From positions 1-36,843 of the forward strand of contig NZ_JABXKK010000084.1 in assembly GCF_017115045.1 (NCBI RefSeq): a DNA stretch of 36,843 nucleotides, written 5' to 3'. Position 1 is the first letter of the stretch; every line of letters starts with the position of its first letter. Below the pieces are notes generated by a model, which was given only the letters and a program-made list of their open reading frames with translations, did not search any database and was not told the DNA's origin. Below are positions 10,280-18,785 of the stretch, piece by piece. This DNA is from Nostoc sp. NMS8. Its GTDB lineage: Bacteria; Cyanobacteriota; Cyanobacteriia; Cyanobacteriales; Nostocaceae. The position numbers were made by a program, and so were the translations under genes.

Positions 10280-10310
10280 GGCAGGGGGCAGGGGGCAGGG
10301 GGAGCAGAGG
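10280..10310 (+). repeat. G-rich low-complexity repeat
   Basis: GGCAGGGGGCAGGGGG-type units sit in the gap between the amidohydrolase and the pentapeptide gene. Facing C-rich repeats at 10340-10431 could pair with it. Confidence 0.7.
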
Positions 10311-10368
10311 AAGCAAAGGAGAAGTTGCAGTAAGTTTTTCCCCCTCCGTCTTTGCACCTCTGCCCCCT

Positions 10369-10431
10369 GCACCCCGCCCCTCTGCCTCTTGTACCCCGCC
10401 CCTCTGCCTCTTTTCAATGCCCAATGCCCCA
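10369..10431 (+). repeat. Dispersed C-rich repeat, two tandem units (copy A)
   Basis: ACCCCGCCCCTCTGCCTCTT occurs twice in tandem (10371-10390 and 10393-10412), followed by TTCAATGCCCAATGCCCCA. It begins within about 3 bp of the pentapeptide gene's stop. Related copies lie at 11550-11594, 14899-14940 and 29171-29208. Confidence 0.85.
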
Positions 10432-10433
10432 AT

Positions 10434-10997
10434 CTATTTTGAATAACAGGTTGTGCCTAAAGTATTTTCGGGTTTGAACTCGTTACATTCTCTGGGATTT
10501 GGACGCTCTAACGACCAGCCATAAGGTTTGTCGGAGGTGACGACACCATTATTTAAAGTTGTTAGTCGGTAATTAGCGCCTCGAAAATTAGTAAATTGCA
10601 ATTTGGCATCTTTTAAGTTTGCTGCTTCTAAATTGGCGCTAATGAAACCGGCAAAAGACAGATCGGCACTTTCCAGGGATGCTGATTTCAAATTTGCTCC
10701 TGTTAAAGAAGCACCGTTGAGATTCGCCTTATTCAGAACTGCACCTTCTAAATTTGCACCAGTGAGATCGGCATTCGTGAGATTAGCTTGAGATAATGTA
10801 GCGCCGCTCAAGTCAGCCCCTCGCAAATTTGCTCCAGTTAGATTCAGCCTAGTTAGGTCAGCGCCACTCAAATTACACCGGGGACAGGCAGTTGTTGCCT
10901 TCAACTGATCCAAGTCTAGCTGATTTAATGCAACGGCCTGCTCTGCAAACCCAAAACAAGCTAACAGGGCGACGGTAGCAACAATCTTAAGTTTCAT
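10434..10997 (-). CDS. Secreted pentapeptide-repeat protein
   Basis: The 187-aa product has a signal peptide (residues 1 to about 24, MKLKIVATVALLACFGFAEQ then AVA). About 18 tandem pentapeptides of the A(D/N)LXX type run from residue 42 to about 146 and would form a right-handed quadrilateral beta helix. A CPRC motif (Cys38, Cys41) sits just before the repeats. Two more Cys lie in the non-repeat tail (Cys171, Cys184), so disulphides are possible after export. Pentapeptide proteins are very numerous in cyanobacteria and mostly of unknown role. The start is the ATG at 10997; no strong ribosome-binding site is seen. Confidence 0.92.
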   Translation of the reverse strand: MKLKIVATVALLACFGFAEQAVALNQLDLDQLKATTACPRCNLSGADLTRLNLTGANLRGADLSGATLSQANLTNADLTGANLEGAVLNKANLNGASLTGANLKSASLESADLSFAGFISANLEAANLKDAKLQFTNFRGANYRLTTLNNGVVTSDKPYGWSLERPNPRECNEFKPENTLGTTCYSK

Positions 10998-11209
10998 ATT
11001 TTTTACTGATATTTACAAAAATGACAAATTACGCACATAGCGTACTTTCATACTTACATATACCGCTTCTCTAAGCCCGGATTTCTCACAAGCAATAAAA
11101 AAATGTATTATATGAGGTCATGTAAGACATTTTTTTAATACATCATCAATTTAAATTTAGGTAGAAGACAAAATTAGTATAAAACCGTAGCTTGCTATAG
11201 TCATCTGAA

Positions 11210-11383
11210 TCAAACGGCTATTTTGCGCCAATCCAAAAACGTAATCAACTCTGGGCTGTGATTCCATTGTTGCCGTATTTTTTTAATCACTCTCTGTACT
11301 TCTTCTAATGCTCCTGCTGCTGGATCTACATTAGAGGGGCGAAGCTTTGCTGCCAAGGGTAAGGAAGAACAGGGATGAAGCAT
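11210..11383 (-). pseudogene. Relic of an IS1380-type transposase
   Basis: A 57-codon frame reads KLRPSNVDPAAGALEEVQRV, continuing with IKKIRQQW. This resembles the segment of IS1380-family DDE transposases just before the second catalytic Asp (usual pattern: LRxSNxDAxxGAxEEVxRxVxxIRxxWP). The sequence degenerates after IRQQW where the RGDSGF motif would be expected, and nothing upstream or downstream continues the transposase. No terminal inverted repeats were found. It is a short non-functional remnant; the family call is from motif memory. Confidence 0.55.
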
Positions 11384-11460
11384 TCATTAAGAAGCTGTAA
11401 AAATACTATAAATTCTAATGGTAAGACTACTCAAACTGAAATATAGGCTATAGAATCGAG

Positions 11461-11551
11461 TTGTAAGGAACTATACCGAACCAATTATAGACTACCACCT
11501 ATGTGATCCCCCTAGCTCGATGAAAAACACGACTAGGGGGATCTTGTTTTT
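11461..11551 (+). ncRNA. Candidate small RNA with own promoter and terminator
   Basis: TTGTAA (11461-11466) and TTATAG (11485-11490), 18 bp apart, could be a promoter. A start near 11498 would give an RNA of about 54 nt consisting mainly of the 11-bp hairpin at 11505-11543 and a U-rich tail. No known RNA family was recognised and the promoter match is weak. Confidence 0.2.
11505..11551 (+). terminator. Strong hairpin with T-rich tail, plus-strand orientation
   Basis: GATCCCCCTAG (11505-11515) pairs with CTAGGGGGATC (11533-11543), followed by TTGTTTTT. No plus-strand gene lies upstream that it would obviously terminate. Confidence 0.55.
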
Positions 11552-11594
11552 GGGCATTGGGTACAAGAGGCAGAGGGGCGGGGTGCAGGGGGCG
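11550..11594 (-). repeat. Dispersed C-rich repeat (copy B, opposite orientation)
   Basis: The plus strand reads GGGCATTGGGTACAAGAGGC then AGAGGGGCGGGGTGCAGGGGGC, the reverse complement of the element at 10369-10431. Confidence 0.8.
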
Positions 11595-11656
11595 GAGGCG
11601 AAAACTCTTCTCCCTTCCTCCCTGCTCCCTTGCTTTCCTTGCTCCCCGTGCCCCCT

Positions 11657-13417
11657 TCATCGCCATCCCAAAAGGCGCAATCCAGGGACAATTAGGTAGT
11701 AACTCACACCTAACCATAAGCTGATGAAGAAGCCCACAGAACCAAAAAAAATCAGAGGCGAGTATAAGTCTGACCAGGCTGGTTGACTAGTAAATTGGAA
11801 GATGGGAGGTGCTAACTTTAAAAGAATCAAAACTGCATAGGCGATCGCACTTCCAAAGGCTGCGAACACGGCGTACACTACATGATGGCTGCGAAGTCCT
11901 AAGCCCAAGGTGAGTAAGCTAGCTGCGACTAAAATCACTGCCACTAAGCCCTCGCCGCTATCTTTTGGGGTGATTAATTGCAAAATCAACCAGCCGAAGC
12001 CATAGCTAATCATGCCCATCAGGGATGCAACTAAAAACCGCCGCCGTTGACCAAAACACCCCGATACTGTTAGTCCCCAAGCGGTTCCCCAGCCTGCGGC
12101 AACGAATACCAAAATATCTGCCCCAAAGACGGGTTGAGTATTTGGCACTAATTGGTTTAGCTGACTCGAAATAGATTCCACAAACTGACGCCCTAAGCTG
12201 GTGTGATAGGCCAAAATAAAACCAGCGCTCGCACCAAAACAAGCGCCGATACTACTCAAGATCATTGCCCAAATCGTCGCCAAACAAGCTCGGAAAATTT
12301 TGATGATTGTCTGAGCAATAAAAATAATGGTTTTGGTGACAGCTTGGCTAAAGTTAGCCAAAATTTGCTCAATAGCTTGTGTTAGCTGTGTAAATCTCTG
12401 GGAAACTTGGGTTGAGGTTTGCTTAATCTTGTTTCGCAGTTGGGCAAACAACCTTGGTGGCGGTAATGGTTGAGAAATCTTCGCCAAACGTTTTTGAATT
12501 ATAGCTGCATTTGCCGGACGCGATCGCACATCTTCCTGAACCATCTCATCCAACAAATCTGCCAATTGGGGGTTGACATTTACCCCAGTTCGCCAGCGTA
12601 ATTTACCTGTTTGCTGATCTTCTAACTCTAGTGGGTATTTGCCTGTTAATAGTTCAATCACCGTTCGACCAAGGGCATAAAAATCGGCACCTGGCCCAAC
12701 AATACCTCCAGTTACTTGTTCTGGTGGACTGTAACCAGAAGAAAATAAGCGGGTGGAACTAGACTGAGAACGCAGTTTAGAGGGGGTAAATTGTTTTGCC
12801 CCGCCAAAATCAATTAGTACCAAGCGATCGCTTTCTGTTGACCCTTGAGACTGGGTTACAGATGGCGAAGATGTTCCCAGCATTAAATTGGAAGGTTTAA
12901 TATCTCGATGAATAATCTGACGTTTGTGTAATTCTTGTAAAATTTGTAGAGATTGGGCAAACCAATTTAAAACCAAATCCTCTGGACACCCCTGAGGAAA
13001 CTTTTTTAATATCTCCTCTAAAGTCCGCCCATTGATTTTTTCCATTACCAAACAAGGCAGTTGGTGCGGTTTGGGATTAAACAGGTTTACGTTAAAATAC
13101 CCATCGGCATCAACTGTGGGAACGCCCGGATGCTGCAAGCTAGATAAAACCGCCGCCTCTTGGGTAAATAATTCCAGTGCCTTTGGCGAATCTTCTACCA
13201 ACACTTTCAGTACTTTCTCAGTTTGAGTTTTTTCATCCCAAACTGTGTAGATTTGAGCAAATCCTCCCGATCCCAATGCTTCAAGGGGAACATAGCGGTC
13301 TAGCAACTCTAGCGGTGCGCCACAGCTGTTGCAAAATTTGTTTCCCCAAGGCTGAGGATAAGGACGTTGACAATCAGGATTTATGCAGTGAACCGCACTC
13401 TGAGTGATGTGGGACAC
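11657..13417 (-). CDS. Serine/threonine protein kinase with N-terminal zinc ribbon and multi-spanning C-terminus
   Basis: The 586-aa Hanks-type kinase has a zinc ribbon (Cys11, Cys16, Cys29, Cys32), glycine loop GSGGFA (49-54), Lys71, catalytic HRDIKPSN (170-177) and DFG (203-205), so it should be active. After residue 330 come a basic helical linker and about six hydrophobic segments, so the kinase is tethered to a membrane. The start is GTG 13417; no in-frame ATG gives an intact zinc ribbon. The layout matches the kinase at 4710-6080, though linker and membrane parts differ in length and sequence. The gene appears to be transcribed alone. The target is unknown. Confidence 0.93.
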   Translation of the reverse strand: MSHITQSAVHCINPDCQRPYPQPWGNKFCNSCGAPLELLDRYVPLEALGSGGFAQIYTVWDEKTQTEKVLKVLVEDSPKALELFTQEAAVLSSLQHPGVPTVDADGYFNVNLFNPKPHQLPCLVMEKINGRTLEEILKKFPQGCPEDLVLNWFAQSLQILQELHKRQIIHRDIKPSNLMLGTSSPSVTQSQGSTESDRLVLIDFGGAKQFTPSKLRSQSSSTRLFSSGYSPPEQVTGGIVGPGADFYALGRTVIELLTGKYPLELEDQQTGKLRWRTGVNVNPQLADLLDEMVQEDVRSRPANAAIIQKRLAKISQPLPPPRLFAQLRNKIKQTSTQVSQRFTQLTQAIEQILANFSQAVTKTIIFIAQTIIKIFRACLATIWAMILSSIGACFGASAGFILAYHTSLGRQFVESISSQLNQLVPNTQPVFGADILVFVAAGWGTAWGLTVSGCFGQRRRFLVASLMGMISYGFGWLILQLITPKDSGEGLVAVILVAASLLTLGLGLRSHHVVYAVFAAFGSAIAYAVLILLKLAPPIFQFTSQPAWSDLYSPLIFFGSVGFFISLWLGVSYYLIVPGLRLLGWR

Positions 13418-13489
13418 AACCGCTACAATACAAAGGCTGACTTGATTTTAGCGTTTCTTGAGGTTTCCTGATTTTTTTAAAATAGTCAA

Positions 13490-13518
13490 AAGGAAAACCC
13501 TCATAAAATCTATGAGGG
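13490..13518 (-). terminator. Possible terminator downstream of rpsU
   Basis: CCCTCATA (13498-13505) pairs with TATGAGGG (13511-13518) across a 5-nt loop. On the minus strand it is followed by TTTTCCTTTT. It lies about 170 bp past the rpsU stop. Confidence 0.45.
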
Positions 13519-13604
13519 CATTCGCTTATATTTACAGCAGATTTCAAGGAAGGTGAATTACAAAAGCTAAGTCTCAAAGCAAGGTATAAAGTCTGTTTTA
13601 CTTC

Positions 13605-13670
13605 TGTTAGCGCAGCGAGGCGTAGCCCATTCTGAATTCTGACTCCTGAATTTTGACTCCTAAATTCTGC
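13605..13670. repeat. Nostocales-type intergenic repeats
   Basis: A GTTAGCGCAGCGAGGCGTAG element is followed by tandem near-copies of CTGAATTCTGACTC and CTGAATTTTGACTC. Both kinds are typical of Nostoc spacers. Confidence 0.55.
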
Positions 13671-13683
13671 TGTATCTCAGCCC

Positions 13684-13872
13684 TTAATTACGAAAACTTC
13701 TCTTACTTTGTCTGTGCTTGGCAACTTCTTTGCGCTTGCGTTTTTCTAGGGGTGTTTCAAAATGACGATGCTTTCTCATGTCTGGAAAAATTCCAGCCTT
13801 GGAAACTTCTCGCTTAAATCGTCGTAAGGCTGACTCAATGTGTTCATTGTCACCTACAATTACTTGGGTCAT
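13684..13872 (-). CDS. rpsU: 30S ribosomal protein S21 (bS21)
   Basis: The 62-aa basic protein shows the bS21 pattern: [20 protein letters not shown], then [15 protein letters not shown] at the C-terminus. It binds the small ribosomal subunit near the anti-Shine-Dalgarno region and aids initiation. The start is ATG 13872 with AGGAGA about 7 nt upstream. It follows the RRM protein gene on the same strand. Pairing of an rbp gene with rpsU is known in Anabaena/Nostoc and is linked to cold response. A hairpin with a T-run between them (14037-14063) would limit read-through. Confidence 0.96.
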   Translation of the reverse strand: MTQVIVGDNEHIESALRRFKREVSKAGIFPDMRKHRHFETPLEKRKRKEVAKHRQSKRSFRN

Positions 13873-14036
13873 TATTTCTCCTAACTAAGTTGACTTCATC
13901 AATGGCTATGGGGACATTCAGGAGTGCTGAGTAACCCCATAGATAAATCTAGAGGATGGTTACAGAGCTTGTCGAATTATTGAAATAATGACAAGCACTT
14001 GTTTCTGGGCACTCAGCACTGCTTTGGTAACATTAC

Positions 14037-14063
14037 AAAAAAAAGACAGACTCTTTGTCTGAC
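14037..14063 (-). terminator. Terminator or attenuator between rbp and rpsU
   Basis: On the minus strand a CAGAC/GTCTG stem with a short A-rich loop is followed by an eight-T run. It lies 36-62 bp past the rbp stop and before rpsU, so it may set the ratio of the two transcripts. Confidence 0.65.
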
Positions 14064-14098
14064 CTTAAGACTTTAGGTAAATTTTTTTGTTTCCAAAG

Positions 14099-14434
14099 TT
14101 AGTAGCGTCCGCCACGTCCGCCACCGCCACCGCCACCGCCGTATCCTCCTCCTCTGTTACCGCCACCAAAGGAACCTCTATCACCTCTGTCTTCCTTGGG
14201 TTTAGCCTTATTCACTTTCAGGTCACGACCCATCCACTCAGCACCATCAAGGGCTTCAATGGCAGCGGCTTCTTCAGCTTCAGTTCCCATTTCCACAAAA
14301 GCAAAGCCTCGGGGACGACCTGTTTCACGATCAGTAGGTACTTGAACTCGTTTTACAGTCCCATATTCTGCAAAAATACCACTTAAATCTTCTTGTGTAA
14401 CGTCATAAGAGAGGTTACCTACATAAATTGACAT
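14099..14434 (-). CDS. RRM-type RNA-binding protein with Gly-rich tail (cyanobacterial Rbp family)
   Basis: The 111-aa protein has one RRM domain (residues 1-80) with RNP2 IYVGNL (3-8) and RNP1 RGFAFVEM (about 42-49), followed by a Gly/Arg-rich tail from residue 85 to the end. Cyanobacterial Rbp proteins of this build are cold-induced RNA-binding proteins with roles like RNA chaperones or mRNA localisation factors. The start is ATG 14434 with GGAGAG upstream. The leader between this gene and glsA is long, and cold-regulated rbp genes are known to be controlled through their 5' untranslated region. rpsU follows. The exact paralogue (RbpA, RbpB and so on) cannot be set from sequence memory. Confidence 0.95.
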   Translation of the reverse strand: MSIYVGNLSYDVTQEDLSGIFAEYGTVKRVQVPTDRETGRPRGFAFVEMGTEAEEAAAIEALDGAEWMGRDLKVNKAKPKEDRGDRGSFGGGNRGGGYGGGGGGGGRGGRY

Positions 14435-14924
14435 CGATTCTCTCCAAAATCATCACTGTGTAGAGATTTTAATTTCTCTGAGAAGTCTGTAAATACTAAA
14501 AGGAAAAAGCCTTTCAATACTAAAATCAAAGACATCACTGAATTAACTCTCATAAATCTAGGATGACATACAAGCCAACTCTCTGCATCCAGTAGATAGT
14601 TAATTAGTGATGCGATCGCGTAGGTGCGATCGTATGCCCCACTGACCCTAAGTACAGTCCACCCCAAAATAGGGTTGGAAATAGAAGATAAATTCTGTAG
14701 GGTGACATAGGAAATCAGGCATACAGGGGCGCATCTTTAATATCCGAATTGAATGTTTGACTGCATTTAACCATGAAGCATTACTCCAAGATTTTAATAT
14801 GAAAGGCAAAGTCAGGCAACAAATATATTTAACAATTCAAAATTCAAAATGACGTGCAGGGGAAGTAGGGAGCAAGTAAGAAGAAGTTTATCCCCCCCGC
14901 ACCCCGCCCCTCTGCCTCTTTTCA
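14435..14924. other. Long leader and spacer upstream of rbp
   Basis: About 500 bp separates rbp from the glsA stop. It should hold the rbp promoter and 5' untranslated region. It includes two close HIP1-like sites (14613-14632) and AT-rich filler repeats near 14830-14850. A frame at 14419-14667 overlaps the rbp start and has no ribosome-binding site, so I do not call it. Confidence 0.5.
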
Positions 14925-14940
14925 ATCCCCAATCCCCAGT
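14899..14940 (+). repeat. Dispersed C-rich repeat (copy C)
   Basis: GCACCCCGCCCCTCTGCCTC then TTTTCAATCCCCAATCCCCA ends a few bases from the glsA stop at 14945, in the same relation to the gene as copies A and D. Confidence 0.85.
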
Positions 14941-14944
14941 TCAA

Positions 14945-15925
14945 TCAAAATTTCGCCTCTTGACCTGAACAATCAAATAGATGTAAACCTAAGCGTTGGG
15001 AAAGTTCTTCACACACCTTTACCCCCCGCACACTATTACCACGCATATCCAGTAGCGGCGAAAAAACGCCAATGCCCATCTTATTGGGTACAACGGCAAT
15101 AATCCCACCACAAATACCACTTTTCGCCGGAATACCAATTTTATAAGCCCACTCACCTGCAAAGTTGTACATTCCACAGGTATACATCACACTGAGAATA
15201 TCTTTGATGTAACGCTTATCTACTGCCCGTTCTTTGGTGATGGGGTTAATACCTCTGTTAGCCAGGGTAGCTGCCATCACGGCTAAGTCTTGGCAATTTA
15301 CCATCACAGCACACTGCTGAAAATAAAGATCCAGCGCCTCTTCTATGTTCCGGTCAATCATGCCAAAGTTGAGCATTAGATGGGCCATTGCACGGTTACG
15401 ATGCCCGGTACTACGTTCTGAAGTAAAAACTGAAATGTCTACGAACACGTCTCGGCCAATATATCGCCGGAACATATCTAGCATTCGGTTGAGGCGTTCG
15501 GTGGGGCCGGAACCTTTGATTAAGCTGGTGGTTGCGATCGCTCCAGCATTTACCATTGGATTATAAGGTCGCTTCGATTGCTCATCCAAAATAATCGCGT
15601 TAAATGCATCCCCTGTCGGTTCTACACCAACTCTCGTTAAAACGTAATCTAGTCCATGATCTTCTAAGGCCAGTCCATAGGCAAATACCTTAGAAATTGA
15701 CTGAATGGTAAAAAGTTGCTCGTAGTCTCCAACTTGATAAACCTGACCATCTACTGTGACAATGCAAATACTGAACAAGTCCGGGTTTGCCTTTGCCAGT
15801 TCGGGAATGTATTTCGCTACTGCACCCTCCTGTACTGACTTGTACTGTGAATGCAACTCCTTAAGAACAACTAATAATGGCGATAGTTCTATTTCTAAAT
15901 CCCCTTGATGTGCTTGGTTTGTCAT
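14945..15925 (-). CDS. glsA: Glutaminase A
   Basis: The 326-aa enzyme deamidates glutamine to glutamate and ammonia. It is a serine-dependent beta-lactamase-like glutaminase. The catalytic S-x-x-K is in QSISKVF (Ser76, Lys79 from ATG 15925), and family motifs [19 protein letters not shown] and [20 protein letters not shown] are present. I chose ATG 15925; a TTG seven codons upstream (15946) is possible but less likely. Length is normal for the family. It stands alone, with nearly 900 bp of non-coding DNA upstream. Confidence 0.95.
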   Translation of the reverse strand: MTNQAHQGDLEIELSPLLVVLKELHSQYKSVQEGAVAKYIPELAKANPDLFSICIVTVDGQVYQVGDYEQLFTIQSISKVFAYGLALEDHGLDYVLTRVGVEPTGDAFNAIILDEQSKRPYNPMVNAGAIATTSLIKGSGPTERLNRMLDMFRRYIGRDVFVDISVFTSERSTGHRNRAMAHLMLNFGMIDRNIEEALDLYFQQCAVMVNCQDLAVMAATLANRGINPITKERAVDKRYIKDILSVMYTCGMYNFAGEWAYKIGIPAKSGICGGIIAVVPNKMGIGVFSPLLDMRGNSVRGVKVCEELSQRLGLHLFDCSGQEAKF

Positions 15926-16835
15926 CAGGCTGATAGCATTTCCCAAAATATTCCAAAATATTCACTATATATAATAGGGTTCTACAGCCCCACGTCCCTA
16001 CAATTGCAAAGATTTTGGTAAAAACAGCTTGCTCTCAAAAATCATACTTGAGCAATTACTGAGTGCATAAAATAAGCATAGTGCTTTTTGATACGAATAA
16101 AATCTATTATGCTGGCGATCGCAAAGATTTCCTAATTTTTTTATGATTAATCACTAAAAATATTAAGTTGAGTATCTTTCTTTATTTTATACTCAGTAAT
16201 ACTGTTATTGCATGTTAAATATATTACTGATTTTAATCTAGTTATGGAAAATCAAAGTCATGATTAATGTACGTACAACAAACTTTGAAAAAAGAGATGA
16301 AACTCAAACTGATTTGCATAAATGTCCTAGATGTAACTCATATCACGACCTGTTCATAGAGAAATCTAAATATTTCATTAAATAAGCGATTTTGAGTATT
16401 TATGCCGATGCCATTTAATTAACGGTATATTACCTTCTTATAGAAAATAGCGAAAATACATGTGATATAAAATACACGAGTAGTTGCGAGCCTTTAGAAC
16501 CAATCTGAATGGGGTATCGTCACTTTAGGGTGCAAAGAGGGTAAAGTTTTTTCAAGAAATTTTTGACTTGTCGAAAAAAGCGTTACATAGCCAAAGTCCT
16601 GAGTTGAGAAAGGTTTCACCCTCAAAATGAGAATTGAAATTTGAAAAAGTGGCCAATAATTACGCTAAAACCCTGATCCCCAAGCCGAAAGGTTCATGTT
16701 AGTCTGTTGCAGTTATAAATAAAAAGTGAAAGCGGAACGAGTTCGAGTTTTTCAGAAGGGAAGTTACTTTTACAAAGTGATAAATCTCGCAAATTATAAA
16801 ACTTTTAAGTTCTAGAGACGCTTTAAAACGGACGC
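15926..16835. other. Long AT-rich spacer between glsA and the RlpA gene
   Basis: About 900 bp holds the two divergent promoters. I see one tiny frame (16260-16385), a HIP1 site near 16117 and a weak plus-strand hairpin with ACTTTA/TAAAGT arms (16522-16547) running into six Ts. No known RNA or repeat family was recognised. It is the longest unexplained gap in the window. Confidence 0.4.
16260..16385 (+). CDS. Possible small CxxC-containing peptide
   Basis: A 41-codon frame from ATG 16260 to TAA 16383 encodes a hydrophilic peptide with a knuckle-like KCPRCNSYH motif in its middle. There is no clear ribosome-binding site and only one CxxC, so it is a half-site at best. It may be spurious or a relic of a larger zinc-ribbon protein. 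Confidence 0.22.
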   Translation: MINVRTTNFEKRDETQTDLHKCPRCNSYHDLFIEKSKYFIK

Positions 16836-17936
16836 ATGAATCAAAGACATTTGTGGACTATTGTCGCCCTGTTTATGACTGTTTTGGGTATACCTTCAGT
16901 CGGTTGTACTCAAACCACTAGGGGGAATGCGCTAGCATCCCAAAAATCACTTATCGCTCCTATCACCGATGCGGTGAAGGTGGGAGAGTATCAATCAACA
17001 GCAGGAAAGCAAACCTTGGATGCTGCGATTGCAGAAATCCATCCTCACAACGTTGGAGGACGTAAGGCGGCAACTCTTTTTATCAAAAATATACCTGTTC
17101 TCACATTTTTGAGTTCTGTATCAAATACGAATCTTGAAAGTAAAAAAGTTGGTGAAGTTGGAAATACTGAGGGCGTACAATCGTACGCCCTTATTGCTAA
17201 CAACTCATCAAAGTCAGTGAGTGCTGAGAATGCAATGGCTGTGAACAACCAAATTAGCTCTGTTGACGATGACCCGGTTCAGATAGCTGGTATAATAGCC
17301 GCTAAAATCAATCAGTTAAATCGGGAAAACGTTGACGGCAGCAAGATTACCGTAAGTTGGAAAGCGGGGGAAAAATCTACTGCCAATCAAGCGCAAAACA
17401 AAAGCACCCCTGTCCAGCAAGATAGCGATCGCTATGTCATCAAAGTTAATGGCGAAGAATTGGTCGAAATCAATGAAGGTACGCGATTAGCAGGTACCAC
17501 CAACAATCTAGCGCAAGATGCATTGCAAGCAACCAATCGCCTACGCAGACTACTAGGCAATGCATCTCCCTTAAAAGAAATTGCGAATTTACCAATATCA
17601 ATACCGAAATTGCCACGAGAGATTTCCGTCGGCGGAGTGCAAATCTCTTTCAGAGGCATGGCTTCCTATTACGGCTATGACGGTTCTGGTAATCGTACCG
17701 CTAGCGGTCAAAGGTTCAATCCAGAAGAGATGACTGCCGCCCATCGTAGCTTACCCTTTGGTACGCAAGTTCGTGTAACCAATACCAGCAATGGTCGTTC
17801 TGTAGTGGTACGGATTAATGACCGGGGCCCATTCATTCGGGGTCGAGTAATAGACTTGTCAGCTGGCGCGGCTCGAATTTTGGGAATGATGGGTAGCGGC
17901 GTGGCACCAGTACATATCGAAGTCTTAGAGAAATAA
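16836..17936 (+). CDS. RlpA-like septal-ring protein / lytic transglycosylase (DPBB domain)
   Basis: The 366-aa exported protein has a signal peptide (residues 1 to about 24, with Cys24 as a possible but atypical lipobox), a long low-similarity linker, and a C-terminal double-psi beta-barrel (about 266-366). The domain shows [37 protein letters not shown] and [18 protein letters not shown], which include the His and Asp used by RlpA lytic transglycosylases on glycan strands lacking stem peptides. It lacks a C-terminal SPOR domain. The likely place is the cell envelope and septum. An inverted repeat of Nostoc spacer type sits inside the linker (17170-17191), translated without breaking the frame. 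Confidence 0.9.
   Translation: MNQRHLWTIVALFMTVLGIPSVGCTQTTRGNALASQKSLIAPITDAVKVGEYQSTAGKQTLDAAIAEIHPHNVGGRKAATLFIKNIPVLTFLSSVSNTNLESKKVGEVGNTEGVQSYALIANNSSKSVSAENAMAVNNQISSVDDDPVQIAGIIAAKINQLNRENVDGSKITVSWKAGEKSTANQAQNKSTPVQQDSDRYVIKVNGEELVEINEGTRLAGTTNNLAQDALQATNRLRRLLGNASPLKEIANLPISIPKLPREISVGGVQISFRGMASYYGYDGSGNRTASGQRFNPEEMTAAHRSLPFGTQVRVTNTSNGRSVVVRINDRGPFIRGRVIDLSAGAARILGMMGSGVAPVHIEVLEK
17170..17191 (+). repeat. Palindrome inside the RlpA coding region
   Basis: AGGGCGTAC (17170-17178) and GTACGCCCT (17183-17191) form a perfect 9-bp stem with loop AATC. It is read as part of the low-complexity linker. Confidence 0.8.
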
Positions 17937-18009
17937 TCGAGTAGGGAATAGGGAAGAAAGTTAATCACCACTTCCCACTCCCTATACACAATTCCCCTAA
18001 TTCAATCAA

Positions 18010-18090
18010 ATGATTTCCACAGATGGCAAAGCTTTACGCGGTTCTTATCAACTTGGAACTGACAACCCCACGATCATAATTATTCGGTGA
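18010..18090 (+). pseudogene. Relic of an ISAs1-type transposase
   Basis: A 26-codon frame carries STDGKALRGSYQLGTDNP. It matches the IDGKxLRGS signature around the first catalytic Asp of ISAs1-family (DDE) transposases. Nothing on either side continues the protein and no terminal repeats are visible, so this is only a remnant. Confidence 0.5.
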
Positions 18091-18113
18091 TTATTTTCGT
18101 AAAGCAGAGGCAT

Positions 18114-18731
18114 TTAATCAAAGTCTGTCGGTAAATCTGGTTTGCGGTAATGTTGAAAAAGGCGCGTGATTTGTGCTGATGTCACACGTCCGAGAGAAAG
18201 TTCTGGTAACGCATCTTCAGGAAAAAAACCTACTTCTTCAGTTTCAATACTTGATGATGGAGAACCACCGATAATTTCGCAGTGAAAAAATAGCTTGTAG
18301 ACATAAAACGGAAATGGTGGATGTCCTTGTTTGTCTCTGTCATAGACTGCTAGTAATTTGATAGTGCGTGCTTGATATCCAGATTCTTCATATACCTCTT
18401 TGACTACTATCTCACTGGGCGACTCACCAACATCAGCCCATCCACCAGGTAAAGTCCAGCAGCCATCTGCCCTTTCTTTGACTAACAATATAGTTTCATC
18501 ACGAAAAATTGCTGCACGCACATCAACTTTAGGAGTTGCATATCCGACTTCACGGCTAAACAAATCGAGGACATAGCTGTGTTCTACATTTGAGTAAGTC
18601 GCGATAATTTCTGTAGCGATCGCCTGTAATTGTTTGTACCGTTCGATATCATAAACACCTTCAGAATAGGTTAAACCATTTTGAGCGATCGCTTGTAACT
18701 TCTGTGCCCATTCCAGCCATTTAGGTTGCAT
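18114..18731 (-). CDS. NUDIX hydrolase
   Basis: The 205-aa protein has an N-terminal helical extension (1 to about 65) of the type found before some NUDIX domains, then a NUDIX fold. The Nudix box runs from GWADVGE to EVYEESGY; it fits G-x5-E-x7-R-E-U-x-E-E-x-G-U except for Lys in place of the Arg. The enzyme should hydrolyse a nucleoside diphosphate linked to another moiety; ADP-ribose-like or dinucleotide substrates are plausible but not shown. The start is ATG 18731. It follows pgk on the same strand after an 87-bp spacer of heptameric repeats, so co-transcription is possible. Confidence 0.92.
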   Translation of the reverse strand: MQPKWLEWAQKLQAIAQNGLTYSEGVYDIERYKQLQAIATEIIATYSNVEHSYVLDLFSREVGYATPKVDVRAAIFRDETILLVKERADGCWTLPGGWADVGESPSEIVVKEVYEESGYQARTIKLLAVYDRDKQGHPPFPFYVYKLFFHCEIIGGSPSSSIETEEVGFFPEDALPELSLGRVTSAQITRLFQHYRKPDLPTDFD

Positions 18732-18785
18732 ATATTTTTCTCATGTATGGGCTTGTGGGATTGGGTGTTGGGTATTTGGAAAACT

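Larger units (their letters stand above)
10998..11656. other. Intergenic region with transposase relic, hairpin and G-rich repeats
   Basis: The 659-bp gap holds the transposase relic (11210-11383), the hairpin and candidate small RNA (11461-11551), a repeat copy (11550-11594) and a G/C-rich low-complexity tail to 11656. The part from 10998 to 11209 is AT-rich and shows no gene. Confidence 0.6.

Noticed and set aside
9014..10432. N-terminal extension of the amidohydrolase beyond ATG 10198
   Set aside because: The extra 78 codons are translated from G-rich and C-rich repeats and do not resemble the family; the family N-terminus begins right after ATG 10198.
10212..10446. Open frames on both strands across the pentapeptide/amidohydrolase gap
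   Set aside because: Low-complexity repeat translation with no start signal or family features.
11499..11717. Frame overlapping the end of the second kinase
   Set aside because: Made of a hairpin and G/C-rich repeat, in another frame from the kinase.
14419..14667. 82-codon frame upstream of rbp
   Set aside because: Overlaps the rbp start and ribosome-binding site, lacks its own, and more likely lies in the 5' untranslated region.
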